From the NCBI RefSeq assembly GCF_014698825.1, contig NZ_JACJTT010000008.1, positions 62,001 to 126,000 of the forward strand: a DNA stretch of 64,000 nucleotides. The letters run 5' to 3'. A program made the translations under genes and the position numbers. This stretch comes from Richelia sinica FACHB-800 (lineage in GTDB: Bacteria > Cyanobacteriota > Cyanobacteriia > Cyanobacteriales > Nostocaceae). The notes below the pieces were generated by a model that ran no database searches, was not told the DNA's origin, and saw nothing but the letters and a program-made list of their open reading frames with translations. Positions 45,653-55,121 of this stretch are shown here, in pieces; position 1 is the stretch's first letter, and each line of letters starts with the position of its first letter.

Positions 45653-46735
45653 ATGACTCATAATTCCCTGAACACCACTAAATTCTTTCCCACATCCCAG
45701 ACTTATAAAACATCAGCACTAATTCTCTCAGCTGGCTTGAGTGTTACCTCTCTTTTGCCATTACCTGCTATAGCGAAGCAACAATTAATTAGCCAAAGAG
45801 GTAAGAGGGTAGAAATTACTTTGGTTTCATATGCAGTGACTAAAGCTGCTTATGAAAAAATCATTCCCGATTTTGTGGCCAAATGGAAACGAGAAAAAGG
45901 TCAGGACGTAGTAATTCGTCAAAGCTACGGTGGTTCTGGTTCTCAAACCCGTGCTGTAATTGATGGCTTACCAGCAGATGTAGTCGCTTTAGCCTTGGCT
46001 TTAGACACAAAAAAAATTGAACAAGCAGGTTTAATTAACCCTGGTTGGGAACGAGAAGCACCAAATAACTCAATTGTGACTCGTTCTGTTGTGGCCTTAG
46101 AAACCCGTCCTGGTAACCCCAAAGGCATTAAAACTTGGTCAGATTTAACCAAGCCAAATGTGAAAATAGTTACTGCTAACCCGAAAACTTCTGGTGGTGC
46201 CAGATGGAATTTTTTAGCTTTGTGGGGTGCTGTGACTAAAAATGGTGGTAATGAGTCCCAAGCATTTAATTTTGTGAGACAGGTATTTCGCAATGTTGTA
46301 GTTTTACCTAAAGATGCACGGGAATCAAGTGATGCCTTTTACAAGAAAGGTCAGGGAGATGTGTTACTGAATTATGAGAATGAGGTAATATTAGCTGCTC
46401 AACAAGGTAAGACAGATACTTCTTACGCTGTACCAGCAACGAATATTTCCATAGATGCACCCGTTGCGGTGGTAGATAAAAATGTGGATAAAAGAGGCAC
46501 TCGTGAAGTTTCTGAAGCCTTTGTCAAATTTCTATTTACTCCCGAAGCACAGCGTGAGTTTGCCAGAGTTGGTTTTCGACCAGTTAACTCTACTGTAGCT
46601 AAAGAAGTACAAAATAAGTTTCCGAAAATTTCCCGACTCTATACTGTCGGTAACTTGGGTGGTTGGGATGCTGTACAGAAGAAGTTTTTTGATGATGGTG
46701 GTGTGTTTGATCGGATTCAAGGTGGCCAACGCTAA
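45653..46735 (+). CDS. Second sulfate-binding protein (SbpA/SubI-like)
   Basis: A 360-residue sulfate-binding protein paralogous to the product at 44125-45258. The same motifs are present: VEITLVSYAVTKAAYEKIIPDF, SYGGSGSQTRAVIDGLP and KTSGGARWNFLALWG. The signal region (about 15-45, ending LPAIAKQQ) has no lipobox Cys, so this one is probably a soluble periplasmic protein. It stands alone, divergent from the sbpA-cysT-cysW operon, and would have to share those permeases. A different affinity or ligand (thiosulfate, selenate) is possible but unproven. Confidence 0.9.
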   Translation: MTHNSLNTTKFFPTSQTYKTSALILSAGLSVTSLLPLPAIAKQQLISQRGKRVEITLVSYAVTKAAYEKIIPDFVAKWKREKGQDVVIRQSYGGSGSQTRAVIDGLPADVVALALALDTKKIEQAGLINPGWEREAPNNSIVTRSVVALETRPGNPKGIKTWSDLTKPNVKIVTANPKTSGGARWNFLALWGAVTKNGGNESQAFNFVRQVFRNVVVLPKDARESSDAFYKKGQGDVLLNYENEVILAAQQGKTDTSYAVPATNISIDAPVAVVDKNVDKRGTREVSEAFVKFLFTPEAQREFARVGFRPVNSTVAKEVQNKFPKISRLYTVGNLGGWDAVQKKFFDDGGVFDRIQGGQR

Positions 46736-47190
46736 TTTCTGAAAATTTACTTAATTCTGGATTTCCTTGTGGGGTTTATTCCATATTTTCACGATGGCAG
46801 ATGTCAGCGTGAATTTTTTATATCAATAGCAATCTCAGTATTAAACAACATTTTTTCAGTCTTCATCCTGAGAAAGGTGAAATATTTAGCATTTTTTCAT
46901 TATGCAAATTTTTCATCATTTATCAGATTTTTGGGAATAAGTACCCAGGCAAAATTAATTGCACATAGTTATTGAAGAAAAAATCTCTGTAAACCTTACC
47001 TGTTCCCTGTTCCCTGTTCCCTACTTCCTCTCCTAACTATGAAATTTATTTTGCACGACTACTTATCACTGAACTAACAGCCGTGTTTATACTGTTTTTT
47101 TTTCAAAAAATACAACTTAGTGTTAAGTTAGGTAAAGAAAACACCGTATAAATTAATTTATTTCTGATTCATCCCATTTAAGCTGTAACT
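46736..47190. other. 455-base spacer with TTCCCTG heptamers
   Basis: No credible gene. A short run of TTCCCTG heptamers sits at 46999-47022, another member of the short tandem repeat families. AT-rich sequence fills the rest, with a weak inverted pair TATACTG...CACCGTATA around 47088-47152. Confidence 0.5.
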
Positions 47191-48393
47191 ATGAATAATG
47201 TATACTTATTTACATCTAATCACCTCTTCAAGGAATTAGACAATCTAATTCAGTTGCAATACAGTGGCAAATTGGAAATTAGTAATTCAAAAAAACACAA
47301 CTGGTGTTTATATTTTATTCATGGTCAAATAATTTGGGCAACTGGTGGGACGCAAGCCTGTAGACGTTTACGTAGACATTTAGTATTTAATATCTATCAT
47401 CTTAAATGGCAGGAAATTGTTGCTGAAATAGAAGACTTAGCGCTAGATTATTGGGATTATCTATTAATAGGTAAGTTATATAAACAAAATCGGATTAGTC
47501 AAGTCCAAACTAAATCTATTGTAGAAAATATAATTAGAGAAGTTTTATTTAATTTGGCTCAAAATATTCATGGTAACAATTTAATTTATCAACAAGTAAA
47601 AGATGAAATTATTGCCTTACCAATTAATTTGACCAATGCAAATATGTTTTTGAAGTATATGCAGGAATCTTGGTTAAATTGGGTTAAATCTGGATTAACT
47701 AGCATTTCTCCTGATTTAGTAGCTGTATTGCGTCAACCAGAACTACTACAACAGGAAGTGACACCTTTAGTTTATAAAAACTTGGAACGCTTAATCAATG
47801 GTCAAAATAGTCTTTGGGACTTGAGCGTTACCATGAAGCAAAATGTGTTGCAAATCACTCGCTCTCTGTTGCCTTTTATTCGTCAAGGTATAGTAGAGTT
47901 AATCACAGTTCCCGATATACGTGTACAAGTTAATTCTGTTGTATTTCCTCAGAAATTAGGAGCCACAAATCAGGCAAATTTACCTTTGATAGCTTGTGTA
48001 GATGATAGCCCACAAATATGCAAAACTATGGAGCAGATAATTAGTGGAAAAGGATTAAGATTTATCGGTATTCACGATTCTCTACAAGCTTTACCTATAC
48101 TAATTCAAAATAAGCCAAATTTAATTTTTCTAGATTTAATTATGCCTGCTGTTAATGGCTATGAAATCTGCTCACAATTGAGGAAAATTTCTATTTTTGC
48201 TCAAACACCAATAGTGATTTTAACAGGTAGTGATGGTGTCTTTGACCGGATGCGCTCTAAAGTATTTGGTGCTACTGAATTTATTAGTAAACCTGTGGAT
48301 AAACATCAGGTACAGAAGATATTAAATAAATATTTATCTCGACAAGATACTGAAGAAACTACTATGCCGGTTAATTTAGCTTTTAGTTACTAA
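47191..48393 (+). CDS. PatA-like PATAN-domain response regulator
   Basis: A 400-residue response regulator of the cyanobacterial PatA/PATAN type. The N-terminal PATAN region (about 1-230) includes an effector-like strand-helix module KLEISNSKKHNWCLYFIHGQIIWATGG (about 26-52 in part). The C-terminal receiver (about 268-388) has the acidic pair Asp271-Asp272, phosphoacceptor Asp315 (in LIFLDLIMP), Thr in VILTGSDG and Lys in FISKPVD, so it is intact. Relatives act in phototaxis and heterocyst patterning. No kinase or motility gene is adjacent. Its stop overlaps the convergent amidotransferase gene by 4 bases. Confidence 0.87.
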   Translation: MNNVYLFTSNHLFKELDNLIQLQYSGKLEISNSKKHNWCLYFIHGQIIWATGGTQACRRLRRHLVFNIYHLKWQEIVAEIEDLALDYWDYLLIGKLYKQNRISQVQTKSIVENIIREVLFNLAQNIHGNNLIYQQVKDEIIALPINLTNANMFLKYMQESWLNWVKSGLTSISPDLVAVLRQPELLQQEVTPLVYKNLERLINGQNSLWDLSVTMKQNVLQITRSLLPFIRQGIVELITVPDIRVQVNSVVFPQKLGATNQANLPLIACVDDSPQICKTMEQIISGKGLRFIGIHDSLQALPILIQNKPNLIFLDLIMPAVNGYEICSQLRKISIFAQTPIVILTGSDGVFDRMRSKVFGATEFISKPVDKHQVQKILNKYLSRQDTEETTMPVNLAFSY

Positions 48394-49169
48394 GGTGAGG
48401 CAAATGTCTGGGGTAAGCCATCTTGAAATACTAGTAGTTCTCCTGGTTGTATTGGTGTCCATACTTCATTATCTGTTAGGGGTGTAGTGGCAATGACGGC
48501 TACGCGATCGCTTGGTGTGGTTAATTCGCTAAAATCTACAGTCATATCCTCGTCAATCAAGTGAGCAGCAGCAAATGGTGCTTGTCTGATGATGTAACAT
48601 AATTTACTTGAACAGTGGGCGAAAAAATGCTCACCATCAGATAGCAAATAGTTAAAAACACCAATCTCTGCTAATTTTTGACTCACTTGTAGCAGTACAT
48701 CATATAACTTGGCTAGTGAGGGTTTTCCCTGAGGAAAATTTTCTCGTAAAGTATTGAGGATTAAACAGAAGGCTTTTTCACTATCAGTATTCCCAACCGG
48801 TTGAAAGACCCCAGAATTTTCAGGTGCAAAATCTGGTAAATTACCATTATGAGCAAATACCCAATACCTTCCCCATAGTTCGCGACGAAAAGGATGACAG
48901 TTTTCTAAAGCTATTTCACCTTGAGTAGCTTTGCGAATATGAGCTATGACATGGGTAGAGTGAATGGGATAGCGTCGAACAAACTCTGCAATGGGAGAAT
49001 CTACCGAAGGTTGAGCATCGAGAAAAATTCGACATCCTTTTCCTTCAAAGAAAGCAATTCCCCAACCATCGCTATGCTCATCTGTTTTTCCCCCTCGTGC
49101 AGAAAAACCTTCAAAGGAAAAGCAAATATCCGTTGGTACATTGCAATTCATTCCCAGCAATTGACACAT
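48390..49169 (-). CDS. Class II glutamine amidotransferase (YafJ-like)
   Basis: A 259-residue Ntn-hydrolase amidotransferase. Cys2 (MCQLLGMN) becomes the N-terminal nucleophile after methionine removal. Other motifs are FSARGGKTDEHSDGWGIAFF (about 24-43), the strand AHIRKATQGEIALENCHPF and FAHNGNLPDF. No second synthase domain is fused, so it could be a stand-alone hydrolase of gamma-glutamyl compounds, as YafJ and Dug3 relatives are. Its target is unknown. It is convergent with the PATAN regulator gene. Confidence 0.87.
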   Translation of the reverse strand: MCQLLGMNCNVPTDICFSFEGFSARGGKTDEHSDGWGIAFFEGKGCRIFLDAQPSVDSPIAEFVRRYPIHSTHVIAHIRKATQGEIALENCHPFRRELWGRYWVFAHNGNLPDFAPENSGVFQPVGNTDSEKAFCLILNTLRENFPQGKPSLAKLYDVLLQVSQKLAEIGVFNYLLSDGEHFFAHCSSKLCYIIRQAPFAAAHLIDEDMTVDFSELTTPSDRVAVIATTPLTDNEVWTPIQPGELLVFQDGLPQTFASP

Positions 49170-49381
49170 TAATTTTTCAGTTCTGAAAGTCTTGTTTTTT
49201 ATTTTAATGGTTTAACTATAGCAGTCCTGTTTGGGGTGTAAATGTATTGGTGAATGCAGGGAAAAGGATATGCAGGAAAAATTTGATGATCAGACTTACC
49301 TGTAACCCAGATATTTCATGTCTTCAATAAATGGGAGGATTATTTAAGACTTTTGTTCACAACTTGGATATATCAATCAGC

Positions 49382-50398
49382 ATGAAACACATTTCCTTCC
49401 CCCCTGCTTCTGTCCAGCTAGGAACTAACAAAACCCAGATGGTGAAACAAATTTTTGCTCAGTTATCTCTAAGAATACTTATACCTCTAGCTTTATTCGC
49501 TTGTAGCGCTTCTAACACCCAAGAACAAAGTGATGGTAAACCAGAAGTGGTAGCGACTAGCACTATTATTGCTGATTTGGCCCAGGAGGTAGGAGGGGAG
49601 GAAATTAATCTGATAGGAATTCTGAAACCAGGGACTGACCCTCATGTCTACGAACCTGTACCAACGGATAGTCGCGCTTTAGAAAAGGCCAATTTAATTT
49701 TGTATAACGGTTATAACTTGGAACCGGGAATCATTAAGTTAATGAATGCCACTGGAGGGAAAGCACGGAAGTTAGCGGTGGGGGAAGTAGTCAAACCCTT
49801 ACAGTTAGATAAAGGAAAAGGAGAAATTGTACCCGACCCTCACGTGTGGGGAAGTGCAGAAAATGCGATCGCGATGGTGAATGCTATTCGAGATGCTTTA
49901 ATTGAATTATCACCGGAGGATCGGCAAAAGTTTACCGATAACGCTTCCCAACTCACCACAGAATTACAACAGTTACATACTTGGGTACAACAACAAATCC
50001 AAACTATTCCCCCAGCTAAACGTAAACTTGTGACGACCCATGATGCTTTTCAATACTATGGTAATGCCTATGGTCTAGAAATAGCAGGAACATTAATCGG
50101 CATTAGTACAGAGGAACAACCAAGTGCCCAAACTGTCAAGAAGTTAGTAGAATCAATTAAAAAAATAGGTGTACCAGCGATTTTTGCTGAAACAACTATT
50201 AATCCTGCTTTAATTAAAACTGTTGCTCAAGAATCCGGTGTGAAATTAGCTGCAAATCAACTTTATTCTGATTCTATAGGTGCTAAAGGTAGCAATGCTG
50301 ATAGTTACATCAAAATGATTGTAGCTAATACTCAAACTATAGTTGAGTCTCTAGGTGGTAAGTACACTCCTTTTGTGTCTAAGCAAGAATCAAAATAG
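49382..50398 (+). CDS. mntC: Manganese/zinc-type metal-binding protein (MntC/ZnuA cluster 9)
   Basis: A periplasmic metal-binding protein of cluster 9. The product (338 residues from the chosen ATG; an upstream ATG at 49331 and an internal one at 49439 are also in frame) has a lipobox-like LALFACSASNTQ. Metal-ligand regions include LKPGTDPHVYEPVP, PDPHVWGSAENA, TTHDAFQYYGNAYG and a final DSIG segment. The ligand set (His, His, Glu, Asp) fits Mn rather than a His-rich Zn protein. No permease or ATPase gene is next to it, so it works with a transporter elsewhere. Confidence 0.85.
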   Translation: MKHISFPPASVQLGTNKTQMVKQIFAQLSLRILIPLALFACSASNTQEQSDGKPEVVATSTIIADLAQEVGGEEINLIGILKPGTDPHVYEPVPTDSRALEKANLILYNGYNLEPGIIKLMNATGGKARKLAVGEVVKPLQLDKGKGEIVPDPHVWGSAENAIAMVNAIRDALIELSPEDRQKFTDNASQLTTELQQLHTWVQQQIQTIPPAKRKLVTTHDAFQYYGNAYGLEIAGTLIGISTEEQPSAQTVKKLVESIKKIGVPAIFAETTINPALIKTVAQESGVKLAANQLYSDSIGAKGSNADSYIKMIVANTQTIVESLGGKYTPFVSKQESK

Positions 50399-50519
50399 CA
50401 TTTGCCCACTTATTCGTCGCTAGGAATACCCCAAACTCTCTCTTGTGAAAGAACTACTTGTATCTAATTTTTTTTAGATTGGTAGTAGTAATCGGTCAGG
50501 TATTTCCTGTTAAAAAAAT

Positions 50520-50852
50520 ATGAATAAGGAACATCAAGAAAACCATCTTGAACAACCAGTGAGTCAAGATGAGTTTTCTAAAACTGAACCAAACGTTAAA
50601 AAAAGAAAGTTAACAGCTAATCCTGGAGATAGAATTGCAGATGAACCTCAATCCATAGAAGAGAAAGCTCAACAAGTTGCCATAGATGTTCCTGATATTA
50701 CAGGTGACCAAATTAAAGTACCCACATATTTTGTTGTTGAATATCCTGATGGGACAAAAAAAGCACTACATCATGTGAAAGATGCGGAAGAAATTTCTGA
50801 TGTGATTCGTCAAGCCAGAATGGATGAAAATGGTAATCGTATTTGGTGGTGA
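50520..50852 (+). CDS. Hypothetical hydrophilic protein
   Basis: A 110-residue protein with no signal, span or motif I recognise. The first 60 residues are charged and look disordered (many E, K, Q, P). The C-terminal half has a YFVVEYPDGTKKALHHVKDAEEISDVIRQ stretch that could fold as a small beta/alpha module. It lies 121 bases after the MntC-like gene on the same strand but is not evidently linked. Conservation is likely but untested. Confidence 0.55.
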   Translation: MNKEHQENHLEQPVSQDEFSKTEPNVKKRKLTANPGDRIADEPQSIEEKAQQVAIDVPDITGDQIKVPTYFVVEYPDGTKKALHHVKDAEEISDVIRQARMDENGNRIWW

Positions 50853-51241
50853 CAATTCTTATTTGGTGTTAATTTTGATTCAATAACTACTTAGAGATGT
50901 TAACTGTAGCGTCTCTATTTTATTAGATAAAATTATCACCAGTATTAAAATATTTGTTTTATGTTTTGTTTTTTTCTCTCGTTAATTTTATAGCAGATTG
51001 GATGCAGGTAAAAATGCTAAAAGCCTTTAGGAGTATAAGTTTTAGTTGTAGCTAATATCCTAACTGCCTTGTCTAGAGCTAGATATAAAATTCATATAAA
51101 TTTTTATGTTTAAGGTTATTTCCCAGCCAATGTGGGGAAATATAACAATACGGTTCATTGCCAAGCCTTCAGTTGAGCGATCGCATCAACTTGTAGCAAA
51201 TGCCCTGAATCCAGTTGTTGTGCTAGGAATCCTTTAGTTCT
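50853..51241. other. 389-base spacer before the Tudor-domain gene
   Basis: No gene is visible. It contains AT-rich sequence with a HIP1-type site (GAGCGATCGC) near 51176-51185. It presumably holds the promoter of the next gene. Confidence 0.4.
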
Positions 51242-52540
51242 ATGGATAAATCAATTATTCAGTTAGTTGACGAATTACCAACGGATAATATTACTATCAA
51301 GGTATTAAAGGCGATAGATTTCGTTGTTCCCAATAATTGGAACAATTTGGTGGGTTTTGACAATAGTGTTCGCACCATTACAGGAGAAACAGATCCCAAG
51401 GTAATTCAAAAAATTCGCGATCGCGCTGTTTCCTTATATCATGATCCGCAAAATAATTATCAATTTGTAGTCAAACTTTATCAAACCATTGATAAAGCCG
51501 ATGCAGCAATGGGAACTGCGGCTTTAGCTAATAAAGTAGCGGAAAAAATCAACTTTCTGTCTTTCATGGGTAACATTACCCCTAAAGCAGACCTGACACA
51601 AACAATTGATTTAGTCCTGAAAATAGCAGTAGAAATTATTGCTTTCTGCAAATTAAACGGCATTCCTCAACCCAACCCCCAGACATTTGCTACTTCCTTA
51701 GCTAATAACTATCAAGATGCAGCTTTAATGCGAATGGTAGCGTTAGTTTGTCTAGATGGAATTTTACCCTTAGGGCCGGATTTCTTGATCAAAATTCAAG
51801 AAACCATTAGTGGTACCAATGCTAGTATTATCACTGACAACCCCGTTTTCTTATCTGTAAACAGCGCTATTCCTGGGAATAATCCCGCTGATAAACTCGG
51901 CTTTATTTCTCAAGGTTTTAGCTCCGTTCAAGGCTGGATGAATGGTTTAGTTGCTAAGACAGGAATTACCCCACAATCTATTTCCAAGAGTCTGGGTAAC
52001 TTTATTCAGCTTGCTGATGATAATTTAGATTTCGTGGCAGCATTTTTAGATCAAACTACCAATTATTATGAACATACAGGTATCCAAACTGTAGCCCGTA
52101 GTTTGATTTTAAAAGCTCATGCTTTAGTCAAAGAAGAAATTAAACAAGATGCTCCCAAAGCTACCCCAAATGCTGCTGGAAATGGGACATCAGCGAGTTT
52201 TGCCGTTGGTGCAACTGTAGAGGTTTGGGATGAAGACGATGAAGATTGGTATGAAGCCACAATTAAACAAATAAAAGGTAAAGAATACTTTGTCCATTAC
52301 ACTGGCTATGGTTCATCGGATGATTCTTGGATTGACGAAGATGATATTCGTATTCGCAACCATGAAGCAGCAGATAAAAATGGCTTTGCTGTCGGTCAAA
52401 AAGTAAAATGTTGGGATGATGACGAAGAAGAATGGTATTCAGCCATCATTCAAGAAATTCGCAAAGGACAGTATTTTATTCGTTACGTCGATTATGATTC
52501 ATCCTACGATGAATGGGTCGATGCGGATGATATTGTTTAG
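51242..52540 (+). CDS. Protein with two tandem Tudor/agenet-like domains
   Basis: A 432-residue soluble protein. Residues 1-300 are helical, with repeated AALANKVAEKIN/LMRMVALVCLDGILPLGPD segments, and match no family I recognise. Residues about 318-372 and 378-432 are two similar small barrels: AVGATVEVWDEDDEDWYEATI with YFVHYTGYGSSDDSWID, and AVGQKVKCWDDDEEEWYSAII with YFIRYVDYDSSYDEWVD. The aromatic-cage-like pattern W-x-Y and the acidic loops are those of eukaryotic Tudor-knot/agenet (chromo-like) domains. Such domains are rare in bacteria. The stop codon is followed by an 11-base inverted repeat. Confidence 0.8.
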   Translation: MDKSIIQLVDELPTDNITIKVLKAIDFVVPNNWNNLVGFDNSVRTITGETDPKVIQKIRDRAVSLYHDPQNNYQFVVKLYQTIDKADAAMGTAALANKVAEKINFLSFMGNITPKADLTQTIDLVLKIAVEIIAFCKLNGIPQPNPQTFATSLANNYQDAALMRMVALVCLDGILPLGPDFLIKIQETISGTNASIITDNPVFLSVNSAIPGNNPADKLGFISQGFSSVQGWMNGLVAKTGITPQSISKSLGNFIQLADDNLDFVAAFLDQTTNYYEHTGIQTVARSLILKAHALVKEEIKQDAPKATPNAAGNGTSASFAVGATVEVWDEDDEDWYEATIKQIKGKEYFVHYTGYGSSDDSWIDEDDIRIRNHEAADKNGFAVGQKVKCWDDDEEEWYSAIIQEIRKGQYFIRYVDYDSSYDEWVDADDIV

Positions 52541-52554
52541 GTAATTTTAGTAGG

Positions 52555-52618
52555 AGCGAAGCATTAGAAAGAAAGCATATAGGCACAACTTAATAATTGA
52601 TGGCCACAATGCTTCGCT
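52555..52618. repeat. Inverted repeat AGCGAAGCATT...AATGCTTCGCT
   Basis: Perfect 11-base arms enclose 42 bases, 14 bases after the Tudor gene stop. It may terminate transcription of that gene or be a small dispersed element. Confidence 0.55.
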
Positions 52619-52718
52619 TGTAATTTATTCACACTAAATTACCTTACCTGTTCAGTAGGTCAATTTAATTGAAAATCAAATGTCATCTTTCAATATTGAC
52701 CTACTAATTAAATTTTTT

Positions 52719-53258
52719 TCATCGACGCACTACAACCTTTGTCCCCACTCTAGTCCAATTGTAAATTTTGCGAGCTTGTCGGACAGGTAAGTTTACACAT
52801 CCATGACTGACCGGAGTACCAAAACGATTGTGCCAGTAAGCGCCATGAATAGCATAGCCCCCATAAAAATACATGGCGTAAGGAACATCGGGAATATCGT
52901 AACCTCGACCGCGCATTCGGTGAGTACGATACTTAGAATTAATAGTAAACCGACCCAAAGGTGTGGGTGTAGAACGTTTGCCGGTGGAAGTGCGGAAGGA
53001 GTATACTAGTTTCTTTCCTTCCCAGGCCCGTAAACGTTGTTCCGATAAATCAATTTCAATCCAGCGAGGTTGGGAGATTTGTTTATTGTAATCTTCTCTG
53101 ATAGTATTTGAAGCTACCGAAGCAGCTGAAGCGGTGGCTAATTGAGAGTCAACTGTTGTTGGTGATGACCAAGAAAGCAAAGTCACCAGCATTAACGCTG
53201 CACCTGTAAATACACTTCCAGAACAACGCATCAAACCACTACGAATGGAGGTTGACAT
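52719..53258 (-). CDS. L,D-transpeptidase (YkuD domain), paralogue 1
   Basis: An exported peptidoglycan cross-linking enzyme. The 179-residue product has a signal sequence (about 10-35) and the YkuD catalytic domain with [15 protein letters not shown] (about 91-105), [21 protein letters not shown] (His and Cys of the active site, about 137-157). The extreme C-terminus is a basic KVVVRR. It shares the same architecture with the gene 460 bases away at 53721, indicating local duplication. No LysM domain is fused. Confidence 0.9.
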   Translation of the reverse strand: MSTSIRSGLMRCSGSVFTGAALMLVTLLSWSSPTTVDSQLATASAASVASNTIREDYNKQISQPRWIEIDLSEQRLRAWEGKKLVYSFRTSTGKRSTPTPLGRFTINSKYRTHRMRGRGYDIPDVPYAMYFYGGYAIHGAYWHNRFGTPVSHGCVNLPVRQARKIYNWTRVGTKVVVRR

Positions 53259-53720
53259 GACGCTATCACCTTCTAGTTATGCGACAAAATTGTGAGTTTG
53301 TAGATGGGGTATCTAAAGCAACTTTTGTGGCTAAAGCTTTGTCTACCCTGCTATTTCAACGATTGTGAGCGGCTGATTTATGCCGTTACTGGTCATGATG
53401 GAATCCTGAGAAATTTCCTGCGCGTTTCAAGGTAAAGTCCCTCATCAGAAGGCGAACAAATAGATTTTTATGAGCAGTCCCACGAATACAAATGTCAATT
53501 GACTCAGGATTTTTGAGGATTTACTTTAACTTCTAGTCAGCAGAGATTGTCCTTAGCCTCTATATTATTTATTTCCATTTCTAGAAAGATGATTCCGGAG
53601 TACAAAAGTGTTGAATTGTCTGGATTTGTTGTGATTAATTTTGTCAACATTTCTGAAAAAATCAGTAGAACTGTTGACCCTGACACTATCCTCAATTCAA
53701 CACTTGATTTTGTAGGTATT
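53259..53720. other. 462-base spacer between the two L,D-transpeptidase genes
   Basis: No gene, no clear repeat and no second degenerate copy of the transpeptidase are visible. It must hold the promoter of the first gene and the 3' end of the second. Confidence 0.4.
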
Positions 53721-54242
53721 TTATTTTTGAATCACTACTGGTGTGCCGACTTTTGACCAGTTGAATAACCATTTAGCATGATTGGGAGCTAGATTCACAC
53801 AACCGTGACTGACTGGTGTACCAAAACGTCTATGCCAGTAAGCACCGTGAATGCCATAGTTACCGTCATAAAACATCGCATAGGGTACATTGGGTACATC
53901 GTAGCCTCTTCCCCGCATCCGGGTAACTTTGTGCATGGATTGGATTTTAAAAGTACCTATACGAGTGGGAGTTGCTCGTTTACCAGAAGAAATGGTAATC
54001 GCGTAAACAGGTTTGTTTCCTTCCCAAGCAATGAGGTTTTGTTTAGCTAGATTAATTTGAATCCAACGTTGATCAGATTTTTGTAGTTGAGCAACAGCTT
54101 GTTGAATTTTCCCAGTTTTAGTATTAGGTATACCAGTACCGACGACTGGATTAATAACTGTTAAGGATACTACTGCACTGGTCAGTAATACTTTGAAGGG
54201 ACGCACCCAGTCAACACAAGTTAGGTTTTTCATGGCAAACAC
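53721..54242 (-). CDS. L,D-transpeptidase (YkuD domain), paralogue 2
   Basis: The 173-residue product has a signal sequence (about 12-35) and YkuD motifs [34 protein letters not shown] and [21 protein letters not shown]. It is strongly similar to paralogue 1 over the catalytic domain but not in the signal region. Both lie in the same orientation. It should also act in the periplasm. The two genes differ mainly at the N-terminus, so they may be recent duplicates. Confidence 0.9.
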   Translation of the reverse strand: MFAMKNLTCVDWVRPFKVLLTSAVVSLTVINPVVGTGIPNTKTGKIQQAVAQLQKSDQRWIQINLAKQNLIAWEGNKPVYAITISSGKRATPTRIGTFKIQSMHKVTRMRGRGYDVPNVPYAMFYDGNYGIHGAYWHRRFGTPVSHGCVNLAPNHAKWLFNWSKVGTPVVIQK

Positions 54243-54309
54243 ACTCCCCCTTTGTCCTGTTTCTCTGTGTATGGTGAAAACAGGTGTGATTGTTTAATGA
54301 TTCCTGTTA

Positions 54310-54942
54310 CTAATTTAACTTGATTAGTAAGTTTCTGGCTTGTTGAGCGATCGCATCCCAGTTTTCTTTTTGTACACAGTGTTTAGGAAATAATTCTCCA
54401 CTTAAACCCACTGCCACTGCTCCAGCTTGTAAAAATTCTTTAGCATTATCCAGGGTGACACCACCAGTAGGAACTAAGGGAATATGCCCAAGCGGCCCTT
54501 GTAAACTTTTCACATAGCTTGCTCCTCCCACTGCCCCTACAGGAAAAACTTTCACACAACTAGCACCCAGATGATGAGCAGTAATAATTTCTGTCGGTGT
54601 CAGCGCACCTGGAATGATGGGAACACCTTTAGCTACTGCGGTTTTAATCATCTCTGGATCAATATGGGGAGTGAACAGAAATTGCGCTCCTGAAGCGATC
54701 GCATCTTCTAACTGCTGCACATTAAATAACGTCCCCGTGCCAATTACACAATGAGGTAAATCTGCACGGAGTTGACTGATTAACTCCCCCGCGCGATCGC
54801 TATTCCAGGTGATTTCAATTAGCTGCATTCCCCCCGCAACCACAGCTAAAGCCATTTTTTCCCCTAATTCTTTTTTGGGAGCGCGAATCACAGCGATCGC
54901 TCGGTATTGTTGCAACAGTGATAACCAAACTTGATTAGACAT
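54310..54942 (-). CDS. eda: KDPG/KHG aldolase
   Basis: A bifunctional 4-hydroxy-2-oxoglutarate / 2-dehydro-3-deoxy-6-phosphogluconate aldolase that splits KDPG to pyruvate and glyceraldehyde 3-phosphate in the Entner-Doudoroff route. The product has 210 residues from the Met at 54942 (MSNQVWLSLL), the family length. Key segments are IEITWNS (catalytic Glu), IGTGTLFN, PHIDPEMI and the Schiff-base lysine in SCVKVFPVGAVGG. A longer frame to 55008 adds 22 residues without family support. It stands alone; no edd is seen. Confidence 0.9.
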   Translation of the reverse strand: MSNQVWLSLLQQYRAIAVIRAPKKELGEKMALAVVAGGMQLIEITWNSDRAGELISQLRADLPHCVIGTGTLFNVQQLEDAIASGAQFLFTPHIDPEMIKTAVAKGVPIIPGALTPTEIITAHHLGASCVKVFPVGAVGGASYVKSLQGPLGHIPLVPTGGVTLDNAKEFLQAGAVAVGLSGELFPKHCVQKENWDAIAQQARNLLIKLN

Positions 54943-55121
54943 TTTGACTGTGATTGATAACCAAGAGGTAGAAACACCTCCTTTAAAAGAGTGACATAGG
55001 AGCAGCATTTTTCATTCCTGCTTGCTGATCAAATCCATCTATGTCATACTGAATATATACAACATAAAGTCTATCGAATTACCGTATTTTATTTTTGTCC
55101 CAAGTTAAGAGTGAAAGCAAA

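Noticed and set aside
46769-46975. 68-residue hypothetical protein
   Set aside because: No ribosome binding site, aromatic-rich low-complexity composition and AT-rich DNA suggest a chance frame.
53547-53756. Small gene between the L,D-transpeptidases
   Set aside because: It runs into the 3' end of paralogue 2 in antisense and has no start signal.
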